Shown: positions 20,619-29,235 of the stretch, piece after piece | Layout: each line of letters opens with the position of its first letter | Position numbering within the stretch: position 1 is the first letter of the stretch | Position numbers and translations under genes: made by a program | The notes under the pieces: generated by a model | Databases searched by the model: none | What the model was told of the DNA's origin: nothing | The model's input: the letters and a program-made list of their open reading frames with translations, nothing else | Source of the DNA: Marinicella algicola | Lineage (GTDB): Bacteria > Pseudomonadota > Gammaproteobacteria > Xanthomonadales > Marinicellaceae | DNA length: 64,000 nucleotides | NCBI RefSeq assembly: GCF_028401385.1 | Contig: NZ_JAQOMR010000001.1 | Span: 2,978,501-3,042,500 of the forward strand | Direction: 5' to 3'

Positions 20619-20627
20619 GGAAGACAA

Positions 20628-21569
20628 ATGACCGACACTTCAATGTCGGGAACCGGGGTGGCTTCAGCCTCCCCGGGCATGCCCGACCGACACTTTAAAC
20701 GCCGCAGCAAGCGGCTTCGGGTCATGTTCCCGTATTTGCTTGTCACACCGGCGGTCGCCTTCTTGTTGATGATCACCCTATATCCCGGGGCCTACGCGAT
20801 CATTCAATCGCTGTTTTATGTGAAATTCGCGAACTGGCAGTTCGTCGGCACTGAAAACTATCGTGACCTTTTTGGTGATCGAGAATTCTGGACAGCCCTT
20901 TGGAATACATTTGTGATCGGTGGTGTGGCGCTGACGCTGGAATGCGTGTTGGCACTGCTGATCTCGTTTTATGCTTATCGCGATCCCTGGATCAAAGGAT
21001 GGAGGATTATTTTCCTTGTCCCGATGCTTTTCATGCCCTCGGCTGTCGCCTTCATCTGGAAGCTCGCCTTTATGGATGGCAGGGTTATTTCGGATCTGCT
21101 GATCCGGCTCGGGTTCATTGACAACAATATCGGATGGACATCGTCGATCTGGCTTTCACGCCTCACCCTGATCGTTGCAGACGTCTGGCAATGGACACCG
21201 TTCCTGTTCATCATCTTTGTCGCGGCACTTCAGGGACAGGATGAGGAGGTCGAAGAAGCAGCACGCCTGGACGGTGCCGGTTGGGCACAGATTTTCTGGA
21301 ATATCAGCCTGCCGATGATGCGTCCGGTGATCGCCGTGGCCGTCGTTCTGCGTGGTATCGACATCATGACCATGTTCACCAACGTCTACATCATGACGCA
21401 GGGCACGCCCGGCGGCACCACTGAAACAATCAGTTACTTTATCTATCGCATCGGCTTCAAGAGCTTCAACTTCGGTTACGCCTCGGCAGCGTCCGTTGTG
21501 ATGCTGATCATGACACTTATCATTGCGCAACTGATCGTCAAACGCGCGTTTAAATCCGGGAAGGAATAG
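20628..21569 (+). CDS. Sugar ABC transporter permease 1 (MalF type)
   Basis: 313 residues with six predicted membrane segments starting at about residue 28 (FPYLLVTPAVAFLLMITLYPG). The EAA loop reads EEAARLDGAGWAQIFWNISLPMM near residue 215, the contact to the ATPase. It starts nine bases after the binding-protein gene and ends three bases before the second permease, as is usual for carbohydrate uptake class 1 operons. Confidence 0.9.
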   Translation: MTDTSMSGTGVASASPGMPDRHFKRRSKRLRVMFPYLLVTPAVAFLLMITLYPGAYAIIQSLFYVKFANWQFVGTENYRDLFGDREFWTALWNTFVIGGVALTLECVLALLISFYAYRDPWIKGWRIIFLVPMLFMPSAVAFIWKLAFMDGRVISDLLIRLGFIDNNIGWTSSIWLSRLTLIVADVWQWTPFLFIIFVAALQGQDEEVEEAARLDGAGWAQIFWNISLPMMRPVIAVAVVLRGIDIMTMFTNVYIMTQGTPGGTTETISYFIYRIGFKSFNFGYASAASVVMLIMTLIIAQLIVKRAFKSGKE

Positions 21570-21572
21570 CTC

Positions 21573-22415
21573 ATGGCCTCCCAACGTCGCAAAAAGAACG
21601 AAAGTCACCTCTTCCGCTATATTATTCTCGGCGCATGGGCTTTGTTCTGTCTGGTTCCTGTTCTTTGGTTTTTGTCCATCGGGCTGCGTCCGCGGACGGA
21701 AATTATCACTCAGCAGCCAATCTACTGGCCGCATTTCAGTCTGGATGCCTGGCATATGGTCTGGACCGACTGGCCAATGGGGTATTATCTGCGCAACTCG
21801 GTGGTCTCGATCATCGGCTCCGTTGTGATCGACCTCGTGCTGGCGATACCGGCCGCCTATTCTTTGGCGCGCTACACATATCGTGGGCGTGAAGACATCG
21901 GCTTTTACATTCTGTCCACGCGGATGATGGCGCCGGCAATTGTCGCGATCCCGATTTTCTTTCTGTTCAAGAACATGGACCTTCTCGATACCGTCTGGGC
22001 CTTGATGATCATTTATGCCGCGATCAATTTGTCGCTCATTACCTGGATCATTCGCTCATACATGCTTGATATCCCGAAGGAGCTGGAAGACGCCGCGCGC
22101 ACCGACGGCGCCTCCGATCTGAGGATTCTTTGGGAAATCATCATTCCAGTGATCCTTCCCGGCATCATCACAGCGGGTGTAATCGGCGCCATTTTTGCAA
22201 TCAACGAATTTCTCTTCACGCTTCTCATCGCCTCCACCAAGAGCGCCTACACAATGTCTGTTGCGCTGGCGAACTTCACCGGTGGCTCTGATGGCGTCAT
22301 TTACAACGCTATTGCACTCGTTGCCTTCATCGCCTTCGTGCCGGTCTTTCTGGTGGTCGTTGCCATCCAGAAGCATCTGTCGCGTGGTCTGACGATGGGC
22401 GCGGTCAAAGGATAA
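21573..22415 (+). CDS. Sugar ABC transporter permease 2 (MalG type)
   Basis: 280 residues. A cytosolic start is followed by a first helix (YIILGAWALFCLVPVLWFLSI), and the EAA loop is LEDAARTDGASDLRILWEII near residue 170. The closing segment LSRGLTMGAVKG is typical of MalG-type permeases. It pairs with the preceding permease as the transmembrane heterodimer. Confidence 0.9.
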   Translation: MASQRRKKNESHLFRYIILGAWALFCLVPVLWFLSIGLRPRTEIITQQPIYWPHFSLDAWHMVWTDWPMGYYLRNSVVSIIGSVVIDLVLAIPAAYSLARYTYRGREDIGFYILSTRMMAPAIVAIPIFFLFKNMDLLDTVWALMIIYAAINLSLITWIIRSYMLDIPKELEDAARTDGASDLRILWEIIIPVILPGIITAGVIGAIFAINEFLFTLLIASTKSAYTMSVALANFTGGSDGVIYNAIALVAFIAFVPVFLVVVAIQKHLSRGLTMGAVKG

Positions 22416-22420
22416 AGAAC

Positions 22421-23469
22421 ATGGCACAGATCGAACTTGTCGGCATTCAGAAGAAATGGGGTGCTGTCTGGGGTGTCCGTGATGTGAATATCGACATCTC
22501 GGATGAAGAGTTCATCGTTTTCCTTGGCCCGTCCGGCTGCGGAAAAACCACGACAATGCGCATGATCGCCGGGCTGGAAGATCCTTCCGAAGGCGAAATC
22601 CGCGTTGGCGGCGAGCGGATGAACGATATTGACGCCCGTGATCGCGATGCGGCCATGGTGTTTCAGGGATATGCGCTTTATCCCAATATGAGCATTTACG
22701 AGAATATTCGTTTTCCGCTTCGTATGCGCAAGGTTCCAAAGGCCGAGCATGACACGCTGGTGCGTCGTGCCGCAGATCTGGTTGAAATGGGGATTATCTC
22801 GATCGTAAACCCGCAGCTCTGTCCGGCGGTCAGCGACAAAGAGCTGCCCTGGCACGGGCGATCGTGCGCCGCCCGCAAGTGTTTTTGATGGATGAACCGC
22901 TTTCCAATCTGGATGCAAAGCTACGCCAGGCGATGCGGGTTCAGATCAAGCACATCCAGCGCCAGTTGAAAATCACCACGGTTTACGTCACCCACGACCA
23001 GATCGAGGCGATGACGCTCGCAGACCGGATCGTGATCATGCAGTCGGGCATGATCCAGCAAACGGGAACACCGGACGAGATCTACAATGACCCGGCCAAT
23101 ACCTTTGTTGCCGGCTTTATCGGCTCTCCGCCGATGAACCTGATTGATGGCACGATTTCATCCGGCACCTTCGTTGCCGACGGCATTCGGGTGGACGGTT
23201 TGCCACAACAGCATTCCGGCGTCGTGACGCTCGGCATCAGGCCGGAAGACTGCACGGTCGGCGGCGCTGGTGCGCAACTGAACGGTACCGTCTATGGTGT
23301 TGAGCCGACAGGAGATCTCACTTACCTCACCATCAAAGCCGGTGAAAAGCTTATCGAGGTGAAGGCTGACCGGGACTATCGTGCAGCACTTGACACCACC
23401 GAGATCGTTAGCTTCGACCCCAAAAGGATCTATCTGTTTGAAACCCAGTCCAGTCAAAGGCTGAGGTAG
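22421..23469 (+). CDS. Sugar ABC transporter ATPase (MalK/UgpC type, frameshifted)
   Basis: About 349 residues. Walker A is GPSGCGKTT near residue 41, the Q-loop [11 protein letters not shown], and the signature and Walker B are [13 protein letters not shown] and [13 protein letters not shown]. The signature is only readable after a frame change near 22792, where GGGG lacks one G; with it the protein reads [21 protein letters not shown]-terminal regulatory TOBE-type domain follows ([11 protein letters not shown]). It is fourth in the ABC operon, five bases after permease 2. Confidence 0.9.
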
Positions 23470-23478
23470 GAGGACAAG

Positions 23479-24456
23479 ATGAAATTCGACTACACTTCAA
23501 TGGGGTTTTACACATTTGACGCGCTGTGCCGCCCCGTCATCGACCTGCCTGCAAATGGCGGCACCAGTTTTGTTGAAGAATTCACTCTGGCCGTGTCGGG
23601 TGCAGCAGGCAGCGCTTCGATTGTTGCAGCGAAACACGGGCTCAAAGTGCAGGCTGTCGGCGGTGTCGGGCACGACGACATGGGCGACTGGGTGCTGATG
23701 AAACTGGCGCAATATGGCGTTGACACCACCAACATGCAGCGCTGTGATGGCTTCTCAACGTCATCTTCAATCGTCCCGACCCAACCGGACGGAACCCGTC
23801 CGGCACTTCACAAGCGCGGGGCCACAGCCGGCTTTTATGTTTCAGACGACATGATCGATCAGGTGCTCGACACAAAAATCCTGCATGTTGGTGGCGTTGG
23901 CCTGATGGACCGCATGGACCAGGGCCGCAATGCCGAGGTCATGACCGAAGCCAGAAAACGCGGCTGCGTCACGACACTGGATGTTTTTGCATCAACACGC
24001 AGCGACTTTGCCGCAATCCAGCCATTGCTGGCACAGACCGACTATTTCATGCCTTCGGAAGAAGAGGCCATAGCACTCTCCGGTCTGTCTGATCTTGAAG
24101 ACATTGCCAGTTTTTTGCTGGATCAGGGCACAGGAACTGTCATTTTGACGCTGGGTGCAAAGGGCGCGATGTATCGCGATAACAAGGGACAGTGCTTCGA
24201 TATTCCGGCATATCTGATCGACGTGGTGTGCACCTGCGGATGCGGCGATTGCTTTAATGCAGGGTTTGCAACCGGTCTGCACATGGGAATGACCAGTGAC
24301 GATTGCATGCGAATTGGACAGGCAAGTTCCGCGCAAAATGCTATGGGTCTGGGATCTCAGGCCGTCGTGAAAGACCTGAACGCAACGTTGCGCTTTATGG
24401 AAACCACACCGACGCGCCCGAACAATCCAGCACATGGGCTTTTACATGAGCCATAA
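23479..24456 (+). CDS. PfkB-family sugar kinase
   Basis: 325 residues, intact. The ribokinase fold is seen in VSGAAGSASIVAAKHG, VGGVGHDDMGDWV and ILTLGAKGAMYR; the ATP/anion-hole signature near residue 255 reads CGCGDCFNAGFATGL, keeping the catalytic Asp of the usual GAGDxF. It belongs to the carbohydrate kinases that phosphorylate ribose, fructose, adenosine or keto-deoxy sugars. It is the last gene of the ABC operon and would phosphorylate the sugar entering by that route. The Cys-rich DVVCTCGCGDC in place of DTTGAGD is unusual. Confidence 0.88.
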   Translation: MKFDYTSMGFYTFDALCRPVIDLPANGGTSFVEEFTLAVSGAAGSASIVAAKHGLKVQAVGGVGHDDMGDWVLMKLAQYGVDTTNMQRCDGFSTSSSIVPTQPDGTRPALHKRGATAGFYVSDDMIDQVLDTKILHVGGVGLMDRMDQGRNAEVMTEARKRGCVTTLDVFASTRSDFAAIQPLLAQTDYFMPSEEEAIALSGLSDLEDIASFLLDQGTGTVILTLGAKGAMYRDNKGQCFDIPAYLIDVVCTCGCGDCFNAGFATGLHMGMTSDDCMRIGQASSAQNAMGLGSQAVVKDLNATLRFMETTPTRPNNPAHGLLHEP

Positions 24457-24484
24457 AACGGCAAAAACCGCCGGAGGCACGTCT

Positions 24485-25757
24485 TCAGCCATCATCATCT
24501 GAAATGATGAAAATATCGGGCATGGCCCAGTTGGGTTCATGGCCCATAAGCCGTTGCAGAAAGCCTGCTGCAAAACTGCTGTCTTCCCGGGCATTTTCGC
24601 GAAAAGACCACCAGCTGCGTATATTATCGATGGGGGGCGTTGCGGCAGAGGCTCGTTAAACTCCTGTTTGACCACGGCATCGTGAACGGCAAGGCAGAAC
24701 AATGTGCAGACATACCCTTCAGGCCAGAATGCCGCCGCCGCGTTTTCGTCAACCAGCTGCGGTGTCGTTTTGGCCTTGAGTGGCATATTTCCGACCAGCT
24801 CGCGCAACATCAGACTGGCCGCGAAATCGAAATAGGCGCTGCGGTCTTTCGGCGAACTCGGCTTCTGGGCGTTTACCGCGCGCAGCCAGGCGATGAAAAT
24901 CGCGGCCAGTTTCTTCTCGTCAACTTCAAATTCAACGCCGATCCGTTTTTCCATTTCCCGCGAGTAGTCAGTGAATGCGGCGCGAAACCAGTGCAGACGC
25001 CGCACTGCGCGTCGCAAAGGCTCGTTGGTGCTGGGCCAGATCCTGCGTGAAGTTGATATTTCAGACATGCGGAGCCAGCTCCTGAACAAGGCCGCCAGAG
25101 CGGATCTGTCATTTTGTTTCAGAGCCGCAGCAATTTCATCCTGAACGGCCACAGCCAGATCGGCGGCGGCCAGTCGCGCCTGATCATCTTCCTCTGGCGA
25201 ACGATCGCTCATCAACCAGAACAGCAATGCAATAATCGCCAGATCTGCCTCTCTGCTCCACAGCGGCTTCAATCCGGCCGGCCCCTCTCTGATGACACCG
25301 GCCTCGACAAGAGAAAGAGCGATCACGGCGGCGGCCTCATGTTCTGGCAGCTTGATCAGGTTTGCCGGAAGCCGCTCATGTGCCTGCCGTGCTGCCAGTT
25401 CGCTGACGATGGCGTGCCGAATACCAAGTTGCAGCAAAAAAGGCGCAAATTGTCATAGACAGCACGCGCAAACTGCGTTCTCTCAAACTTGAGTTCGTAC
25501 AACGCCCGCATTGACCGGGAGGAGGGCGTATGTTCGCACAGCAAAAAGCGCATGGTATCGGATCCGAGAGCTTCAAGCCGTATCGCCGTATTCTCCACGT
25601 CGTTTAACAAGCGCGTTCCAGGAAGAGCGGGAGCATGCCCGCTGGACGCCGTAGGCAGGTGGTCAAGAACCATTCGTCCACCGGTGTGGACGGTATACCG
25701 CAATCCGCGCAATGCTTCGCGCAGGGCCAGCCTGTCGGGCCTGAAATGTTCCAGCAT
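24485..25757 (-). CDS. Unrecognised protein of about 424 residues (two frameshifts)
   Basis: I do not recognise the family. The start at 25757 (MLEHFRPDRLALREALRG) follows GGAGGA. The protein is mainly alpha-helical in composition, rich in Leu, Ala and Arg, without a signal peptide or clear membrane segments, and contains no familiar catalytic motif. Frame changes: near 25436 (one T missing in a T run, joining DNLRLF to LLQLGIRHAIV) and near 24625 (one C missing in CCCCCC, after which it reads RSWWSFRENAREDSSF and ends PDIFIISDDDG at 24485). It sits between the PfkB kinase (convergent) and a SorC regulator (same strand, upstream), so it is probably cotranscribed with that regulator. Confidence 0.6.
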
Positions 25758-25823
25758 GAATGTTCCTCCATTCCATACTTTTGGATGTGCCCGTTCTCCA
25801 CCATGGCACGTATCCTATTCGCC

Positions 25824-26795
25824 TTATCGTCGGGCGAGTTGCCCGGCAAGCGCGTTGTCGATGACGATAGTCTTCGCTATTCCGGCGGCCATCACCGCTT
25901 TCAGCGGCTCGGCCTTGCCGGCGCCAGAAGCAACAACAATATTGTCTGCCGTTTTCAATGCATCAAAGGAAACACCGATCCTGCGATCATTCAACGGCGT
26001 TCCCGCCAGCGTACCATCGGCCTTTAAAAACAATCCGGCAAGCTCGCACGAAGCATCCGCTTCAGCCAGTATTACACCATCCTTTTCGGTCAGCCCGGCC
26101 CGCATGGAAAATGAGCTGTCCACCTTCGCAGGTCCACAGCTCAATATATTGATATCGGTGTGTGCTGTCGCCTGCAAAAGCTCAGCGATAATCGGATCCA
26201 GTTCGAGCGCCTGCCGTGAATCCGAGGTTCCCATATAAATGGGAGTAGGAAGTGTGCGTGCCTGACCGTTCACCACATCTGAAAGAAGAAGAGCCAGAGA
26301 GTATGAGGAGATCCCCTCATCGCGATGAGTGGTCCCGATAAGAGATAAAGCTGTCAAATCCGATTTAGTCAGATTGACAATTGAATCGATAACCCGCGCG
26401 ACTGTGCGCCCCGCCCCCACCCCGATGGCCATAGGTTTGTTGGTGAGACAGCGCCGCATTAAAACGTTAGCAGCAGCCATGCCCACCGATTGACGGTTGA
26501 TGGCCTCGACTGTTGCTGATGGCGCAGGATCTTCGGGCAAGGGAGGCGTCAGAATGCACGTTTCAACGCCATACCGGGATGCAATCCAATCCGCCAGAGC
26601 CAGCGTTTCGACGGTTTCGTGTTCGATGGAGATTTTGACAATCCCGCTCTCACGGGCCTGCGACAGCAGCCGCGTCACCTTGGTGCGGGAAAGGTTCAGT
26701 GCTTTGGCAACCTGCTCCTGCCCCTGACCATGAACATAATACAGCCACGCAGCCCGGACCATCAGATCCTGATCGCTGGAACGCGATGACACCAT
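25824..26795 (-). CDS. SorC-family transcriptional regulator 2
   Basis: About 323 residues from the ATG at 26795, intact. The HTH segment is MVRAAWLYYVHGQGQEQVAK with recognition helix LNLSRTKVTRLLSQARESG. A sugar-binding domain follows (MAIGVGAGRTVARVI, LSLIGTTH, INILSCGPA). It shares layout and HTH style with SorC regulator 1. A longer frame starts at 26882. It is divergent from the PTS operon and next to the TGTTCA repeats there, so it is the likely PTS regulator; the inducer would be a phosphorylated polyol or sugar. Confidence 0.88.
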   Translation of the reverse strand: MVSSRSSDQDLMVRAAWLYYVHGQGQEQVAKALNLSRTKVTRLLSQARESGIVKISIEHETVETLALADWIASRYGVETCILTPPLPEDPAPSATVEAINRQSVGMAAANVLMRRCLTNKPMAIGVGAGRTVARVIDSIVNLTKSDLTALSLIGTTHRDEGISSYSLALLLSDVVNGQARTLPTPIYMGTSDSRQALELDPIIAELLQATAHTDINILSCGPAKVDSSFSMRAGLTEKDGVILAEADASCELAGLFLKADGTLAGTPLNDRRIGVSFDALKTADNIVVASGAGKAEPLKAVMAAGIAKTIVIDNALAGQLARR

Positions 26796-26883
26796 GTTCC
26801 GCCCTTTTCCGATTCGCATTTCGCGTATTTCAAATTCGATTATTGCAAAGACAAAATCGTCTTTCCAGTGAAAAATGGTCAAA

Positions 26884-26934
26884 TGTTCACGAGTTGCACG
26901 ATTGACAATGCCTCAAAAAACGAAATAATGTTCA
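26884..26934 (+). promoter_or_regulatory. PTS promoter with TGTTCA repeats
   Basis: A good promoter match: TTGACA at 26902-26907 and AATAAT at 26924-26929 with a 16-bp spacer. TGTTCA occurs at 26884-26889 and again at 26929-26934, overlapping the -10 box, in the gap between the SorC regulator and the EIIC gene. The position fits a repressor or activator site; binding is inference. Confidence 0.5.
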
Positions 26935-27026
26935 TCATTCGCACAAATGATCATCGGGGTGTCTGAAAACTTGCAATGCGGACGAAAGGGAGGAGCCTTT
27001 CGGCAAGTGGCATTCAGGGAGGAAAA

Positions 27027-28424
27027 ATGGACGGTTTCCTAGTGGGGCTGAAGCAGGTCATCGACGCCTTGGGTGCGACGGTATTGCTGCCCGTTATCAT
27101 TATCATTATCGCGCTCGTTCTGGGTGCAAAAACCGGTAAGGCAATTCGGGCCGGTGTGACCATCGGTGTTGCATTCATCGGCATCAACCTCGTGATTGGA
27201 CTGATGTTTACCAATCTGAGTGATGTGGCGCAGGCAATTGCGACCAATACCGGCGTTACCCGGGATGTGGTTGATGTTGGCTGGCCGTCTTCGGCGGCAA
27301 TTGCGTTCGGTTCATCGGTGGGGCTCTGGATCATTCCGGTGGCCATCATCGTCAATGTCGTGCTGCTTATGACCGGAATGACCCGAACTTTGAATGTCGA
27401 CGTCTGGAATTTCTGGCATATGGCCTTTGTCGGCTCGCTGGTTGTTGCGGCAACGGGATCGCTGCCGATGGGGATTGCCACCTCGGCTGTTATGGCGGCC
27501 GTTGCACTGTTCTTTGCTGACTGGAGCGCCAAACGTGTTCAGAAATTCTATGGCCTTCCGGGCGTTTCCGTTCCGCATATTCTCTCGGTTCAGATCCTGC
27601 CAATCGCTATGGGCGTCAACTGGGTCATTGAGCGGATCCCCGGCCTGCGCGACATCGACCTGTCCACCGACACCATCCAGAAACGGTTTGGCGTTTTGGG
27701 AGAACCGATGATCCTCGGACTGGTGATCGGGATCATTCTGGGTCTTATTGGCTTCTGGGACCCATCAAACCTGCCGGAAATGACCACAAAAGTCCTGAAG
27801 ACCGGCATCAACCTTGCTGCAGTCATGGTCCTTCTCCCTCGCATGGTGAAAATCCTGATGGAAGGCCTGATCCCGATCTCGGATGCAGCGCGAACCTTCG
27901 TGCAAAAACGTGCGGGAACGCGGGAGATTCATATCGGGCTCGATTCAGCAATCCTGATTGGTCATCCTGCTGCGATCTCCGCATCACTCCTTTTGGTTCC
28001 GATTGCCATTGTTCTTGAAATTATCCTGCCGGGCAATCGGGTGATCCTGTTTGCAGATCTGGCTGTCATTCCATTCTTCATCGCATTGGCCGCACCCATC
28101 GTGAACGGCAATGTGCTGCGGATGGTGATTATCGGGACAATCACACTGACGCTTGGCTTCTATTGCGCCACGTCACTTGCCGCATTGTTTACCCAGGCGG
28201 CCGTTTCCTCAGGGTTCGATATCCCATCCAATGCCACGCAGATCACGGCCATCGGCGACGGGTTTGTCTGGATCACATGGGTTTCCGTTTTCCTGACAAA
28301 GGCGCTCGGATATCTTGGCGTTGCCATTCTCGCGATCCTGACAGCGATCGGCATTGTCATCCTCAAGCGATCGCAAGTGGATGACGCGGCAACTGATGAA
28401 ACGCCTAAAACGACATCAATGTGA
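27027..28424 (+). CDS. PTS galactitol-type permease EIIC
   Basis: About 465 residues, strongly hydrophobic, of the galactitol (GatC/SgcC) EIIC family: start MDGFLVGLKQVIDALGAT, central YGLPGVSVPHILSVQ, IPISDAARTFVQKR and DSAILIGHPAAISASLLL. It transports and phosphorylates a polyol or sugar through the inner membrane. The ATG at 27027 follows AGGGAGG; the longer frame from 26976 starts at a weak codon. First gene of a five-function PTS operon. Sugar-transporting PTS systems are uncommon in alphaproteobacteria, which usually keep only the regulatory nitrogen PTS. Confidence 0.9.
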   Translation: MDGFLVGLKQVIDALGATVLLPVIIIIIALVLGAKTGKAIRAGVTIGVAFIGINLVIGLMFTNLSDVAQAIATNTGVTRDVVDVGWPSSAAIAFGSSVGLWIIPVAIIVNVVLLMTGMTRTLNVDVWNFWHMAFVGSLVVAATGSLPMGIATSAVMAAVALFFADWSAKRVQKFYGLPGVSVPHILSVQILPIAMGVNWVIERIPGLRDIDLSTDTIQKRFGVLGEPMILGLVIGIILGLIGFWDPSNLPEMTTKVLKTGINLAAVMVLLPRMVKILMEGLIPISDAARTFVQKRAGTREIHIGLDSAILIGHPAAISASLLLVPIAIVLEIILPGNRVILFADLAVIPFFIALAAPIVNGNVLRMVIIGTITLTLGFYCATSLAALFTQAAVSSGFDIPSNATQITAIGDGFVWITWVSVFLTKALGYLGVAILAILTAIGIVILKRSQVDDAATDETPKTTSM

Positions 28425-28440
28425 ATGGGAATGACGTGTC

Positions 28441-28911
28441 ATGAGTATCGATATTTCAGATTACCTTGTTCCCGATGGCGTCGTGCTTGGTTGTGATGCG
28501 GTTGATGCAAACGAAGTGATTGGCCTGCTGGCCGATCACCTCCAAAAGGCGGCTGTCGTCAAGTCAAGCTATGGCGCGGCTGTCATCAGCAGGGAGGCCA
28601 TAATGCCGACTGGACTGCCGCTGGGCGATGGCTTTGCCGTTGCCGTCCCGCATACGGACCCCGAGCATGTCATATCCTCAGGCGTCGCAATGGCGACGCT
28701 TTCCAAGCCAGTCATGTTCGGGTCCATGGATGATCCGGACAAGAAAATTCCTGTATCGGTGGTCTTCGAACTGGCATTACGCAGCAAAGATGAGCAAATC
28801 GAGATGCTGACTGCGATTGGCCAATTATTGCAGGATGAAGGAAGGCTGAGGAGGCTTTCCAGCGCCAGCAGCATAGAAGAAGTCACATCCATCTTGAATT
28901 CAACATATTGA
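28441..28911 (+). CDS. PTS EIIA (fructose/mannitol/galactitol type)
   Basis: 156 residues, soluble. The phospho-accepting His is His71 in AVPHTDPEHV, and PTGLPLGDG and ALRSKDEQIEML match the PTS EIIA type-2 family. It accepts phosphate from HPr and passes it to EIIB. It begins 16 bases after EIIC. Confidence 0.88.
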   Translation: MSIDISDYLVPDGVVLGCDAVDANEVIGLLADHLQKAAVVKSSYGAAVISREAIMPTGLPLGDGFAVAVPHTDPEHVISSGVAMATLSKPVMFGSMDDPDKKIPVSVVFELALRSKDEQIEMLTAIGQLLQDEGRLRRLSSASSIEEVTSILNSTY

Positions 28912-28926
28912 CGATGAGGAGCAGTC

Positions 28927-29232
28927 ATGTCGGATAGGAAAATCGTTCTGGTCGCCTGTGGCACCGCAGTCGCCACCTCAACAGTCGTTGCCAACAGTAT
29001 TGAAGAAGAAATGTCGGCACGCGGCATCAACGTGGAGACACGCCAGTGCAAGGTGACCGAAGTTCCAAGCCTGGTGGATGGCGTTGATCTCGTCGTTTCC
29101 ACAACGCCACTTCCATCCAATCTGCCAAAGCCGGCAATTGTGACGCTGGCCTTTTTGACCGGGATTGGTCGGGATCAGGAAATCGAGAAAATTGCCGGTA
29201 TTTTGACAGGCAAGGCGGCCGGAGCAAACTAA
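28927..29232 (+). CDS. PTS galactitol-type EIIB
   Basis: 101 residues. The phospho-accepting cysteine is Cys11 in VACGTAVATST, at the usual place in the GatB/lactose-type EIIB loop. Small soluble Rossmann-like domain. It lies between EIIA and HPr with short gaps and completes EII-ABC as three separate chains. Confidence 0.88.
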   Translation: MSDRKIVLVACGTAVATSTVVANSIEEEMSARGINVETRQCKVTEVPSLVDGVDLVVSTTPLPSNLPKPAIVTLAFLTGIGRDQEIEKIAGILTGKAAGAN

Positions 29233-29235
29233 TCC

